Made by a program: the position numbers and the translations under genes. A model generated the notes under the pieces. The model ran no database searches and was not told where the DNA came from. It saw nothing but the letters and a program-made list of their open reading frames with translations. DNA of 64,000 nucleotides from Rubrivivax sp. (GTDB lineage: Bacteria; Pseudomonadota; Gammaproteobacteria; Burkholderiales; Burkholderiaceae_C): the NCBI GenBank assembly GCA_027484825.1, contig JAIXSE010000031.1:1-64000 (forward strand), given 5' to 3'. How positions within the stretch are numbered: the first letter of the stretch is position 1; the number at the start of each line of letters is the position of its first letter. Of the stretch, positions 52,706-61,729 are shown piece after piece.

Positions 52706-54274
52706 ATGTCACTTCAGTTTGCGGACATTTCTGTCGCCAAGCGTCTCTACATCGGCTTCGGCGCGGTGCTCGCGGTCCTGGTGGTCGTGACCGTCCTCGG
52801 AATCGCCAGGGTCTCGACGATCAATGGGGCCTTGCGGGCGAATGCCGACGAAAACGCCTCCATCCAGCGCTTTGCCATCAACTTTCGCGGCTCGGCGCAT
52901 GACCGCTCCATCGCGGTGCGGGACGTGGTGCTGGCTGAAGATGCCGGCGATCGGGCCAAGGAAGTGGCCGCCATCGAGGCGCTGGCCAGGTTCTATGCCA
53001 AATCGGCGGAGCCGCTGGAGCGTTTGATCCAGGATTCCAGCGATGCCAAGCCGCTGCGGGCCCTCTACGCCACGATCCAGCAGCGGGAGTCGAAGGCGGT
53101 GGCCACCACCCGGCAGATCATCGAGGCCGTGGAGAAGGGCGACACCGGCGCCAAGGCCGCGCTGTGGAACCAGGCCAAGCCGGAATACGTGCAGTGGCTG
53201 GCGGCCATCAACCAGTTGATCGACTACGAAGAGGCCCGCATCCAGGCGGAGAACAGGCTCGCGCTGCAAGAGGCTGGTGGTTTCCTGACGGCCATGCTGA
53301 TCTCCCTGGGCCTGGCCGTGCTGGTGGGCACGGTGCTGGCATGGTTCATCAGTGGAAGCATCGTGAAGCAGCTGGGGGCGGAACCTGCCGAGCTGGGCGC
53401 GGCGGCCAGCCGCGTGGCGTCGGGGGACCTGCAGCCGGTGCCGGGCGCAGACCGGGCGCTGAAGGGCAGTGTGCTCGCATCGCTGGGTGCCATGCAGCAA
53501 AGCCTGTCCCGCGTGGTGGGCCAGGTGCGTGAGTCCTCGGAGTCGATTGCCACCGGCTCTGCAGAAATCGCCTCCGGCAATGCCGATCTGTCCAGCCGCA
53601 CGGAGAAGCAGGCCTCCAGCCTGGCGCGCACGGCTTCGTCCATGGCGGACATCAACACCGCCGTTCAGACCAATGCCGAGACCGCCCGGCAAGCCAAGGC
53701 GCTCGCCGGGACGGCGTCCACCGCTGCGCAGCAGGGCGGCGCCGTGGTCAGCCAGGTCGTCACGACCATGGAGGAGATCTCCACCCGGTCCAGCAAGATC
53801 AGCGACATCATCGGTGTCATCGACGGCATCGCCTTCCAGACCAATATCCTGGCGCTGAATGCGGCGGTGGAAGCGGCCCGTGCCGGCGAGCAGGGGCGCG
53901 GTTTTGCGGTCGTGGCCAGCGAGGTGCGCAGCCTGGCGCAGCGCAGTGCCGGGGCCGCCAAGGAGATCAAGTCCCTGATCGGCTCCAGCCTGGAGAAGGT
54001 GGAGCTTGGCGCCAAGCTGGTGAGCGAAGCCGGGGCGTCGATGGAGGACATCGTCGGCCAGGTCAGCCGGGTCGCGACGCTGATCGGGGAGATCAGCACG
54101 TCCACGCAGCAGCAGTCTGCCGGCGTGGATCAAGTCACCCGTGACGTGACCGGCATCGATCAGACCACGCAGCAGAACGCGGCCCTGGTCGAGCAAAGCG
54201 CCGCCGCCGCGGAGAGCCTGCGGCATCAGGCGGCCCAGTTGGCCGAAGTGGTGCGGGTCTTCCGCCTTCAATGA
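52706..54274 (+). CDS. Methyl-accepting chemotaxis protein
   Basis: 522-residue transmembrane chemoreceptor. Membrane helix 1 lies at about residues 12-34 (LYIGFGAVLAVLVVVTVLGIA), a helical four-helix-bundle-type periplasmic sensor at about 35-190, membrane helix 2 at about 191-213, a HAMP region to about 265, and a cytoplasmic signalling hairpin with the highly conserved tip DGIAFQTNILALNAAVEAARAGEQGRGFAVVASEVR. Methylation-type helices with Gln/Glu/Ala heptads are present; no CheR-binding pentapeptide at the C-terminus. The ligand is unknown. No che or fla genes are in the window. It sits inside the purine/glycolysis gene block. Confidence 0.95.
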   Translation: MSLQFADISVAKRLYIGFGAVLAVLVVVTVLGIARVSTINGALRANADENASIQRFAINFRGSAHDRSIAVRDVVLAEDAGDRAKEVAAIEALARFYAKSAEPLERLIQDSSDAKPLRALYATIQQRESKAVATTRQIIEAVEKGDTGAKAALWNQAKPEYVQWLAAINQLIDYEEARIQAENRLALQEAGGFLTAMLISLGLAVLVGTVLAWFISGSIVKQLGAEPAELGAAASRVASGDLQPVPGADRALKGSVLASLGAMQQSLSRVVGQVRESSESIATGSAEIASGNADLSSRTEKQASSLARTASSMADINTAVQTNAETARQAKALAGTASTAAQQGGAVVSQVVTTMEEISTRSSKISDIIGVIDGIAFQTNILALNAAVEAARAGEQGRGFAVVASEVRSLAQRSAGAAKEIKSLIGSSLEKVELGAKLVSEAGASMEDIVGQVSRVATLIGEISTSTQQQSAGVDQVTRDVTGIDQTTQQNAALVEQSAAAAESLRHQAAQLAEVVRVFRLQ

Positions 54275-54298
54275 CAAGCATGGCAGGGGCCATGCTTG
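54275..54298. terminator. Hairpin between the chemoreceptor and thioredoxin genes
   Basis: CAAGCATGGC and GCCATGCTTG form a perfect 10-bp stem around AGGG, starting directly after the chemoreceptor stop and lying 10 bases from the convergent stop. No T tract, but placement suggests a shared transcription end. Confidence 0.55.
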
Positions 54299-54308
54299 TG
54301 CGAGGGCC

Positions 54309-55265
54309 TCAGAACAGCGCCATGCTCAGCTTGCGGCGGTACTGGTCCAGCAGCGGGTCGGCCGAGGCCACCGCGCTCGGGCCGGCCAGTTGCAGGCCGC
54401 CCTTGGTGTCCGCAGTGGCGGCATGGGCGGCGGCCGGCTTGGTCATCAGCTCCAGGATGGCCACATAGGTCTTGCGGGCGAGCTGGTCGTTCCAGGTCTT
54501 GTCCCGCATGATGATTTCCAGCAGTTCATCCATCGCGCCGGTGAAGTCGCGGCCGGCCAGCAGCCCTTGGGCCAGGGCAAAGCGGGCCTCGAAGTCGCGC
54601 TTGTTGGCGGCGATGGCGGCCTGCAGCCCGGCCGGGTCCAGGCCCTGGACGGCCCGTTCGGCGGCGGCGATCCAGGTGGCCAGGGCGGCAAAACGGGCAT
54701 GCGGGGTGATGGTGTCCGCCGCGCGGTGGGCCACCGGCTCGAAGGCGGCCTTGGCATCGTCCAGCAGATCGGCTTCCAGCAGGGCGCGGACCAGATCAAA
54801 GCGGGCGGTCTCGTTGGCGGGGTCGGCCTGCACGGCCGCATGGAGCTTCTGCAGCGCTGCTTCGCTGTCGCCTTCTTCCATCAGGGCCTGCGCCTCGGCC
54901 AGGTCTTCCTCGGCTTCCAGCGCTTCGCCGCTGGGCACATGGCGGTCCAGGAATTCGCGGATCTGGGCTTCGGGCAGGGCGCCCACAAAGCCGTCCACCG
55001 GCTGGCCGCCGACAAACATTACGCAAAACGGAATCGAGCGCACGCCAAAAGCCTGGCTCAACTGGGTGGCGATCTCCGGCTGGTCGTCGCTGTTGAGCTT
55101 GGTCAGCTTGAAGCGGCCGGCGTAGGCCACCTCCAGCTTGTCCAGCATCGGGCCCAGCGTACGGCAGGGGCCGCACCAGGGAGCCCAGATGTCCAGCAGC
55201 ACCGGCTGCTGCATGGAGGCTTGCAGCAGGTCGGATTCGAAGTTTTGCAGGGTGATGTCGGTCAT
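54309..55265 (-). CDS. Thioredoxin-TPR protein (CnoX/YbbN-like)
   Basis: 318 residues from the ATG at 55265. An N-terminal thioredoxin domain (about 1-110) has the intact active site WAPWCGPC and the cis-proline region [13 protein letters not shown]; the rest is a TPR-like helical region ([35 protein letters not shown]...). This is the domain plan of CnoX (YbbN), a holdase that guards proteins during oxidative stress and hands them to GroEL. E. coli YbbN has lost one active-site cysteine; here both remain, so it may also be redox-active. Divergent from purE. Confidence 0.9.
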   Translation of the reverse strand: MTDITLQNFESDLLQASMQQPVLLDIWAPWCGPCRTLGPMLDKLEVAYAGRFKLTKLNSDDQPEIATQLSQAFGVRSIPFCVMFVGGQPVDGFVGALPEAQIREFLDRHVPSGEALEAEEDLAEAQALMEEGDSEAALQKLHAAVQADPANETARFDLVRALLEADLLDDAKAAFEPVAHRAADTITPHARFAALATWIAAAERAVQGLDPAGLQAAIAANKRDFEARFALAQGLLAGRDFTGAMDELLEIIMRDKTWNDQLARKTYVAILELMTKPAAAHAATADTKGGLQLAGPSAVASADPLLDQYRRKLSMALF

Positions 55266-55495
55266 GGTGGATTCAACTGGGAACGTTGGGCGGCTGGGGA
55301 CCATGCACGGGCCAGCTTCATGGGGGAACCAGGCAAGCCGCGGTCCGGCATCAGGGCATTTTGCGTCAAACCCTGCACCCGCACTGCCGACGCTGTCACG
55401 CAAGCGATGCAGCCCGGAACAGGCCGGAAACATGCCAACTGAGGTTGGACGCCTACAATTCAAGGTTTCTGGATTACACGAATCAGGACGACCCC

Positions 55496-56068
55496 GTGAG
55501 CAGCGACCCCGTGAGCAACATCAGGCCCATCAACGGTCCCCACACAGGTGCCCACAGCGGTCCGAGCCAGTCGCCCCAGAACGCGGTGGTGGTGGGTCTG
55601 GTCATGGGCTCCAGCAGCGACTGGGAGACGATGAAGCACGCGGCGGACATTCTCACCGAGTTCGGCGTGTCCTTCGAAGCCCGGGTCGTCTCGGCCCATC
55701 GCATGCCCGACGAGATGTTCGCCTACGCCGAAGCGGCCGAAGGCCGGGGCCTGCGGGCCATCATCGCCGGTGCCGGCGGTGCCGCCCACCTGCCGGGCAT
55801 GCTGGCCGCCAAGACGCTGGTGCCGGTGCTGGGCGTGCCGGTGGCCAGCCGCCACCTGCAGGGCGTTGATTCGCTGCACTCCATCGTCCAGATGCCCAAG
55901 GGCATTCCGGTGGCCACCTTTGCCATCGGCAATGCCGGCGCCGGCAATGCGGCCCTGTTCGTGGTGGCCATGCTGGCCCGGGACAATCCGGCCCTGCGCG
56001 AGCGGCTCGACGCCTTCCGCAAGCGCCAGACCGCTGCCGCCACCGCCATGACCGAGGAGCTGCGCTGA
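55496..56068 (+). CDS. purE: N5-carboxyaminoimidazole ribonucleotide mutase
   Basis: Moves the carboxyl group of N5-CAIR to C4 in purine synthesis. The start is set at the GTG at 55496 (AGGA upstream), giving 190 residues; a GTG at 55511 is also possible, and the 5' extension to 55286 is not conserved. The class I core [40 protein letters not shown] and [18 protein letters not shown] is intact after a 35-residue non-conserved head. The stop overlaps purK by one base. Confidence 0.94.
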   Translation: MSSDPVSNIRPINGPHTGAHSGPSQSPQNAVVVGLVMGSSSDWETMKHAADILTEFGVSFEARVVSAHRMPDEMFAYAEAAEGRGLRAIIAGAGGAAHLPGMLAAKTLVPVLGVPVASRHLQGVDSLHSIVQMPKGIPVATFAIGNAGAGNAALFVVAMLARDNPALRERLDAFRKRQTAAATAMTEELR

Positions 56069-57228
56069 TGCCGCTGCTGCCAGGCGAAGCCACCCTGGGG
56101 GTGCTGGGCGGCGGCCAACTGGGCCGCATGTTTGTCCAGGCAGCTCAGTCGCTGGGCTACAGCTGCGTGGTGCTGGACCCGGATGCGGCCAGCCCGGCCG
56201 GCGCTGTGGCGCAGGCCCATCTGAAGGCCGACTACCTGGACGCCGCCGCGCTCGCCCAGTTGGCCCAGCGCTGCCACGCCATCACCACTGAATTCGAGAA
56301 CGTGCCCGCCCGTGCGCTGGACTCGCTCGCGGCCACCCGCATGGTGGCTCCGGCCGGTTCCGCCGTGGCGGTGTGCCAGGACCGCGCCCGCGAGAAGGCG
56401 CATTTCGTGGCCAGCGGCGTGCCCTGCGCCCCGTATGCGGTGCTGCGCAGCGCGGTGGACCTGGCCGACGTCAGCGACGCGTTACTGCCCGGCATCCTCA
56501 AGACCGCCCGCCTGGGCTATGACGGCAAGGGCCAGCGCCGGGTCACCGACCGGGCGCAACTGGCCCTGGCCTTCCAGGAACTGGGCGGGGTGGAATGCGT
56601 GCTGGAGCAGATGCTGCCCCTGGCGCTGGAGCTGAGCGTGCTGGTGGTGCGCGGGACCGATGGCCAGGCGGTCACCTATCCGGTGCAGCAGAACCTGCAT
56701 CGCGACGGCATCCTCGCCGTCACCGAGGTGCCGGCTCCGGATGTGCCGGACGCCTTGCAGATCCAGGCACGCCAGAGCGCCGTCGCCATCGCCGAAGGCC
56801 TGTCCTATGTGGGCGTGCTGTGCGTCGAGTTCTTCGTGCTGAAGGATGGCCGCCTGGTGGTCAATGAGATGGCCCCGCGTCCGCACAACTCCGGGCATTA
56901 CTCGATGAATGCCTGCGACGTGTCGCAGTTCGAGATGCAGGTCCGCGCCATGACCGGTCTGCCGCTGCGCGAGCCGCGCCTGCATTCCCCGGTCGTCATG
57001 CTCAACCTGCTGGGGGACCTCTGGTTCAATGACCAGGGTGAGGAGCGCACGCCCGACTGGGCCGGGGTGCTGGCCCTGCCCGGTGCATCGCTGCACCTGT
57101 ACGGCAAGGCCCAGGCCCGTGTGGGCCGCAAGATGGGCCATCTGAATCTGACCGGCGCAACCGCCGAAGCTGCGCGCGAGAGCGCCCGCCAGGCCTGCGC
57201 CTTGCTGGGGCTGCCGCAGCAGTGGTGA
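56068..57228 (+). CDS. purK: N5-carboxyaminoimidazole ribonucleotide synthase
   Basis: ATP-grasp enzyme making N5-CAIR from AIR, bicarbonate and ATP, directly before PurE in the pathway. 386 residues with [12 protein letters not shown] at the start, the ATP-grasp glycine loop [15 protein letters not shown] and [32 protein letters not shown] overlap with purE indicates coupled translation. Confidence 0.96.
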   Translation: MPLLPGEATLGVLGGGQLGRMFVQAAQSLGYSCVVLDPDAASPAGAVAQAHLKADYLDAAALAQLAQRCHAITTEFENVPARALDSLAATRMVAPAGSAVAVCQDRAREKAHFVASGVPCAPYAVLRSAVDLADVSDALLPGILKTARLGYDGKGQRRVTDRAQLALAFQELGGVECVLEQMLPLALELSVLVVRGTDGQAVTYPVQQNLHRDGILAVTEVPAPDVPDALQIQARQSAVAIAEGLSYVGVLCVEFFVLKDGRLVVNEMAPRPHNSGHYSMNACDVSQFEMQVRAMTGLPLREPRLHSPVVMLNLLGDLWFNDQGEERTPDWAGVLALPGASLHLYGKAQARVGRKMGHLNLTGATAEAARESARQACALLGLPQQW

Positions 57229-58295
57229 ACCCGGTGGTGGACCCAGTGGTGAAGCAGACGCAGCCGATGACAGTGGACACGACCCAGGTGCTGGACGGAT
57301 ATGCGCCAGCCTCCGTCGAGCGTGCCGCCCGGACGCTGGCGGACGGCCAGTTGCTGGGCCTGCCTACCGAAACCGTCTACGGCCTGGCCGCCCGCGCCGA
57401 TCAGGATGCGGCGGTGGCCCGAATCTTCGCCGCGAAGGGCCGTCCCAGCGACCATCCGCTGATCGTCCATGTGCTGGACGAGCAGGGCGCGCGCCACTTT
57501 GCGCAAGACCTGCCGCCCGTGGCGCAGCGCCTGATCGACGCGTTCTGGCCCGGTCCGCTGACCCTCATCGTGCAGCGACGGCCTGACGTTGCCGCTGCGG
57601 CGGCAGGGGGGCAGCCGACGGTCGGCCTGCGTAGCCCGTCCCATCCGGTAGCCCGGGCGCTGATGGCCGCCTGTCGCGACCTGGGCGTGGAAGGTCTGGC
57701 CGCCCCCAGTGCCAACCGTTTTGGCCGGGTCAGCCCCACCACCGCCGCGCATGTGGCCGAGGAATTCGGCCCTGAGCTGCTGGTGCTGGACGGTGGCCCC
57801 TGCGAGGTCGGCATCGAATCCAGCATCGTGGACTGCAGCCGCGGACATCCCGTGCTGCTGCGCCCCGGCGTGCTCACGCCGGCGCAGCTCGAAGCCGCGG
57901 CGGGCGAACCGCTGCGGGCCCCGGACCGGTCGGCGCCCAAGGCGTCCGGCACCCTGGCCGCGCACTACGCGCCCCGTGCCACCGTCCGGCTTCTGAGTTC
58001 CGAGACCCTGCAGCAGGCCCTGACCGGTCCGTTGCCTGCGGGGCTGGCGGTATATTCCCGTCATGCCGGTCTGCCGGGCCTGGACGATGTTCTGCACCGT
58101 CCCATGCCCGGCGAGGCCAAGGCCGTGGCCCGCGAGCTGTTTGCGGTGCTGCGGCAGCTGGATGCGGCCGGTGCGGCGCAGATCTGGGTGGAAGCACCGC
58201 CGGCCGATGCGGCCTGGGACGGTATCCGGGACCGTTTGTCCCGAGCGGCGGCGGCTTTTGCGACGCCGGAGTTTGATGATTTGGAGAATTCATGA
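57222..58295 (+). CDS. sua5: L-threonylcarbamoyladenylate synthase, Sua5 type
   Basis: Makes threonylcarbamoyl-AMP for the t6A37 modification of tRNA. The product is up to 357 residues, the long Sua5 form with an N-terminal YrdC domain (about 30-220; [44 protein letters not shown]) and a C-terminal Sua5 domain (about 240-355) joined by the linker [15 protein letters not shown]. The start is uncertain: GTG at 57222 overlaps the purK stop, while the ATG at 57267 (MTVDTTQV) would shorten it by 15 residues. Its partner for t6A, TsaB, is encoded at 61730. Stop overlaps the next gene (ATGA). Confidence 0.92.
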   Translation: MVNPVVDPVVKQTQPMTVDTTQVLDGYAPASVERAARTLADGQLLGLPTETVYGLAARADQDAAVARIFAAKGRPSDHPLIVHVLDEQGARHFAQDLPPVAQRLIDAFWPGPLTLIVQRRPDVAAAAAGGQPTVGLRSPSHPVARALMAACRDLGVEGLAAPSANRFGRVSPTTAAHVAEEFGPELLVLDGGPCEVGIESSIVDCSRGHPVLLRPGVLTPAQLEAAAGEPLRAPDRSAPKASGTLAAHYAPRATVRLLSSETLQQALTGPLPAGLAVYSRHAGLPGLDDVLHRPMPGEAKAVARELFAVLRQLDAAGAAQIWVEAPPADAAWDGIRDRLSRAAAAFATPEFDDLENS

Positions 58296-59230
58296 AGAGT
58301 TTGAAGCGCCACCTGGCGATTCTGCTGGGGGCGACCGCCATGCTGGCTGCCTGCGGCGGCGGCAGCTCGCAGATCGATCCGTTCCGGCCCACGCGCCTGA
58401 TTGCCTTCGGTGACGAGACCAGCGCCCTGCGCTCGGACGGCAGCAAATACACCATCAATGCCACGGACACCACGACCGGTGCCATCAACTGTTCGGCCAA
58501 TCCGATCTGGGTGCAGTCGCTGGCGTCCTACTACGGCCTGGTCTTCAAGCAGTGCAACACCTCCAACCTGGCGGCAACCACGGCGGTGATGTATGCCACC
58601 TCCGGCGCCAAGGTGGCCAATGTGGCCCAGCAGGTGGACCAGCAGTTCGCCCTGGACGGCTTCAACGGCAAGGACCTGGTGACGGTGCTGGTCGGGGTGA
58701 ACGACATCCTGGAGCTCTACGCGTCCTATGGCGCCCAGGGCGAGCAGGTGCTCGGCGATGAAGCCGAGACGCGCGGCAAGGCACTGGCAGCCACGGTCAA
58801 CACCATCGCCAATGCCGGCGGCAAGGTGATCATCTCCACCATTCCGGACGTGGGCGTGACCCCGTTCGCGGTGTCGGAGCGCGAATCGCATGCCGACACG
58901 GACCGGGCCAAGCTGCTGTCCGACCTGACCTCCCGGTTCAACCTGGGCCTGCGTCTGAATGTCCTCAATGACGGCCACAAGATCGGCCTGATCCTGACCG
59001 ACGAGCTGACCCAGACCGCCGCCAAGTACCCCAGCGCCTACAGCCTGTCGAACTCGACGCAGGCGGCCTGCCTGGCGGCCTACCAGCCGCCGCTGTGCAC
59101 CGACAAGACGCTGGACAGCGCGGCCACGTCCTCCACCTACATGTGGGCCAGCAGCACGCTGCTGGGCCCGTCGGTGCAGTCTCGCATTGCTTCGCTCGCC
59201 CAGACGCGCGCGTCGAACAACCCGTTCTGA
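58292..59230 (+). CDS. SGNH-hydrolase-like lipoprotein lacking the catalytic serine
   Basis: 312 residues with a lipoprotein signal ending LAAC21. The fold pattern of SGNH/GDSL esterases is recognisable: block I LIAFGDETSAL (usual GDSL; here E42 replaces the nucleophilic serine), and block III GVNDIL with the Asn. The C-terminal block that should hold the DxxH pair (near YMWASSTLLGPSVQSRIA) lacks both residues. It is therefore probably not an esterase; a binding or structural role is possible. ATG overlaps the sua5 stop. It is followed by a second, intact lipase-like lipoprotein gene. Confidence 0.7.
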   Translation: MKSLKRHLAILLGATAMLAACGGGSSQIDPFRPTRLIAFGDETSALRSDGSKYTINATDTTTGAINCSANPIWVQSLASYYGLVFKQCNTSNLAATTAVMYATSGAKVANVAQQVDQQFALDGFNGKDLVTVLVGVNDILELYASYGAQGEQVLGDEAETRGKALAATVNTIANAGGKVIISTIPDVGVTPFAVSERESHADTDRAKLLSDLTSRFNLGLRLNVLNDGHKIGLILTDELTQTAAKYPSAYSLSNSTQAACLAAYQPPLCTDKTLDSAATSSTYMWASSTLLGPSVQSRIASLAQTRASNNPF

Positions 59231-59273
59231 TCGAAGCCCCGCGCAGCAGGCGCTGCGCTGGTGCAAACCCCGA

Positions 59274-59299
59274 GGGGACAGGCCATGCCTGTCCCCTTT
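59274..59299 (+). terminator. Terminator after the SGNH-like lipoprotein gene
   Basis: GGGGACAGGC at 59274-59283, loop CAT, GCCTGTCCCC at 59287-59296, then TTT: a perfect 10-bp stem with a minimal loop and a short T tract. Confidence 0.7.
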
Positions 59300-59458
59300 G
59301 TCATTGGGGCCTCGACCTTTGCAATGCACCAAATGGGCGAATCGCTTCCAAGACTTTGGTCGCTATCGCACATAGGACTGAAATGTGTTGCGGCCGCGCC
59401 GCGACTTTGATCCGGATGTGCGCGCCGCACTGGCATGCTGTGGCCGTGTCAGGGTTTT

Positions 59459-59474
59459 TACGTTTAAAAACGTA
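59459..59474. promoter_or_regulatory. Palindrome 1 upstream of the lipase-like gene
   Basis: TACGTTT-AA-AAACGTA, a perfect 7-bp inverted repeat with a 2-base spacer, about 105 bases before the start codon. Operator-like. Confidence 0.45.
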
Positions 59475-59491
59475 GTGAGCCCTGCGCTTAT

Positions 59492-59501
59492 AGTGATCAC
59501 T
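59492..59501. promoter_or_regulatory. Palindrome 2 upstream of the lipase-like gene
   Basis: AGTGATCACT, a perfect 10-base palindrome between the other two. It may be part of the same regulatory region. Confidence 0.35.
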
Positions 59502-59509
59502 GACAAAAA

Positions 59510-59523
59510 CGAACGACCGTTCG
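59510..59523. promoter_or_regulatory. Palindrome 3 upstream of the lipase-like gene
   Basis: CGAACG-AC-CGTTCG, a perfect 6-bp inverted repeat with a 2-base spacer, in AAACGAACGACCGTTCGATTT. This form resembles TetR-family operators; no TetR gene is adjacent. Confidence 0.45.
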
Positions 59524-59578
59524 ATTTAGTGCCCTCTCCCGGAGCACAAACGACGGAGACAACCCTGGAGAAGTCTGA

Positions 59579-60955
59579 ATGAATCGCCAATTCCCCTTGG
59601 CCGGCCTGGCGCTGGCTGCGTCTGTGCTGCTGACCGCCTGCGGCGGTGGCAGCGACCCCTCCACCGATGACGCACCGCCGGCACGCGGCACCGTGGTGCT
59701 GGGTCAGTTGGGCGGCTCGGCCACCACGGCCCAGATCGATGCGGGCACCTCGTCCAAGGGCATTCAGACCCTCACCGGCGCGGCCAAGTGCGGCGTGGAC
59801 GTGCACTACGTCTACTACATGACCCGCGACCCGAACGGCAACCCGGCGACGGCCTCCACCGCCGTGCTGCTTCCCAGCGGCACCGATGCGTCCTGCACCG
59901 GCAATCGTCCGGTGGTGCTGTATGCCCACGGCACGACCACCACCAAGAGCTTCAACATGGCTCAGGTGACGACCAATACCGAAGCCTCGCTGGTGATGGC
60001 CTTCTACGCCGCACAAGGCTTCATCGTGGTGGCGCCCAACTACCTGGGCTATGACCGCTCGGGCCTGAACTACACCCCTTACCTGAACGCCGAATCCTCG
60101 GCCGTGGACATGGTGGACGGCCTGCGCGCCGCCAAGAGCTATCTGGCTTCCGCCGCCACCACGACCCAGCCCTCCAGCAAGCTGCTGATCGCCGGTTACT
60201 CGCAAGGCGGCCACGTGGCCATGGCCACCCACAAGGTGATCGAGCGTGACTACGCCAGCGAATTCACCGTGTCGGCCTCGGGCCCGATGTCCGGCCCGTA
60301 CAACCTGGTGGGCTTCGGCGACATCATCGTCTCGCCGTCCGGTCAGGTGAATGCCGGCGCCACGCTGTTCCTGCCCCTGATGCTGACCAGCTATCAGAAG
60401 GCCTACGGCAACATCTACAGCGCCACCACCGACGTCTATCAGTCGCCCTACGCCGCCACGGCCGAGACCCTGTTCCCGACCGACACGCCGCTGGCGGACC
60501 TGATGACCGCTGGCAAGCTGCCGGCCGACACCACCTTCACCAAGCTGTTCGGCACCGGCGGCCTGCTGACCGACAGCTTCCGTGCGGGCTATGCCACCTC
60601 CAACTTCCGCAAGGCGCTGCAGACCAACACGCTGCTCAATTGGGTGCCCAAGCATCCGGTGGCCCTGTGCGGCGGTGCCAATGACCCGACCGTGTTCTAC
60701 ACCGTCAACACCCCGGCGGCCAAGGCAGCCCTGGGTAGCGCGGTGACCGCCTACAACCTGGAAGACGCCACGTCGGTGGGCGCCACGGTCAACGGCGGCT
60801 TCAAGCAGGCTCAGGCCGCGACCAGCACCGCAGCCGGTGGTGGCACCGCCGGCGCCGCGGCTGTCCAGGCCGCCTACCACGGCACCCTGGTGCCTCCGTT
60901 CTGCAACGCTGTCGTGCGTGGCTACTTCCAGCGCGTGCTGGCCGCCGGCGGTTGA
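59579..60955 (+). CDS. Secreted lipase-like lipoprotein (alpha/beta hydrolase)
   Basis: 458 residues with a lipoprotein signal ending LTAC21. An alpha/beta hydrolase core is visible: VVLYAHGTTT (oxyanion-hole strand), YYAAQGFIVVAPNYLGYDRS-like AFYAAQGFIVVAPNYLGYD, and the nucleophile elbow GYSQGG with S208. The overall plan resembles bacterial secretory lipases (LIP family), with the late acid and histidine not assigned with certainty. The neighbouring gene encodes a different esterase-like lipoprotein, and an OmpW-type gene follows 23 bases after the stop. Substrate unknown. Confidence 0.85.
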   Translation: MNRQFPLAGLALAASVLLTACGGGSDPSTDDAPPARGTVVLGQLGGSATTAQIDAGTSSKGIQTLTGAAKCGVDVHYVYYMTRDPNGNPATASTAVLLPSGTDASCTGNRPVVLYAHGTTTTKSFNMAQVTTNTEASLVMAFYAAQGFIVVAPNYLGYDRSGLNYTPYLNAESSAVDMVDGLRAAKSYLASAATTTQPSSKLLIAGYSQGGHVAMATHKVIERDYASEFTVSASGPMSGPYNLVGFGDIIVSPSGQVNAGATLFLPLMLTSYQKAYGNIYSATTDVYQSPYAATAETLFPTDTPLADLMTAGKLPADTTFTKLFGTGGLLTDSFRAGYATSNFRKALQTNTLLNWVPKHPVALCGGANDPTVFYTVNTPAAKAALGSAVTAYNLEDATSVGATVNGGFKQAQAATSTAAGGGTAGAAAVQAAYHGTLVPPFCNAVVRGYFQRVLAAGG

Positions 60956-60978
60956 TGCTTGAACAGAATCGGAGACAC

Positions 60979-61680
60979 ATGATGAAGAAGAACATTTCCC
61001 TCGTCGCCGGCGCTGCTCTGCTGGCTCTGAGCGGTCTGGCCAGCGCACAGGACGCTGCCGTCGGCACCACCACCGTCTACGTGGGCCTGGCCCACATCGA
61101 CGTGAACAGCAAGGCAGCCCCCCTGTCGGGCGGCTCCAAGCAGTTCCCGGAGCCGGGCGCGCAAATCCGCGTCGGCGACCAGACGACCACCGGTTTCGGC
61201 CTGGTCTACCGCTTTGCCGACAGCTGGAGCGGTGAGCTGGTGCTGGGTGTGCCGCCCTCGCACAAGGTGTATGGCAACGGCGTGCTGCAAAACGCCGGTC
61301 AGATCGCGGTGGTGCGCCAGATGCCCCCCACGATCTTCGTCAACTACCACTTCGGTCCGGTGCTGCCCAAGCTCTATCCGTTCGTCGGTCTGGGCCTGAA
61401 CTACACCTACTTCGAGAAGACCCGCAGCACCGCCACCGGTGACGCGATCTCGGGCGGTCCCACCAAGATCTACCTGAGCAATTCGTGGGGCGCCGCCGCC
61501 CACGTGGGCTTCACCGTGCGCTACAACGAGCGCTGGTCCCTGGTCGGCACCGCCGCCTATGCGGATGTGAAGAGCAACATGCGCGCCGTCACCACCACCA
61601 ACACCGGCGAGGAAACGCTGCGCACGCGCATCAATTTCCGCCCGATGGTGTATTCGCTGTCGCTCGGCTACTCCTTCTAA
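60979..61680 (+). CDS. OmpW-family outer membrane protein
   Basis: About 233 residues, with two adjacent ATGs at 60979 and 60982 behind GGAGACAC. A signal peptide ends ALSGLASAQ. The mature part is a small beta-barrel of the OmpW type (ELVLGVPPSHKVYGNG, PPTIFVNYHFGP, KLYPFVGLGLNYTYF, and the terminal aromatic F in SLGYSF). OmpW proteins form narrow hydrophobic channels in the outer membrane. It follows the lipase-like gene by 23 bases and may be co-transcribed, suggesting uptake of hydrophobic products, which is inference. Confidence 0.9.
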   Translation: MMKKNISLVAGAALLALSGLASAQDAAVGTTTVYVGLAHIDVNSKAAPLSGGSKQFPEPGAQIRVGDQTTTGFGLVYRFADSWSGELVLGVPPSHKVYGNGVLQNAGQIAVVRQMPPTIFVNYHFGPVLPKLYPFVGLGLNYTYFEKTRSTATGDAISGGPTKIYLSNSWGAAAHVGFTVRYNERWSLVGTAAYADVKSNMRAVTTTNTGEETLRTRINFRPMVYSLSLGYSF

Positions 61681-61729
61681 ACGAGGGGGAGGCCCTTCCC
61701 GGGCCTGCCGGGGCCACTACACTTGCTGC

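Larger units (their letters stand above)
59231..59578 (+). other. Intergenic regulatory region before the lipase-like gene
   Basis: 348 bases without a gene. The first part holds the terminator described at 59274-59299. The second is A+T-richer and contains three palindromes ahead of the lipase-like gene (59459-59474, 59492-59501, 59510-59523), with GGAGA at 59557-59561 and TGGAGAAG just before the start codon. This is the promoter region of the exported lipase-like gene. Confidence 0.6.

Noticed and set aside
52709..54277. 522-codon open frame on the minus strand
   Set aside because: Mirror of the chemoreceptor gene, which has the conserved signalling tip; the minus frame has none.
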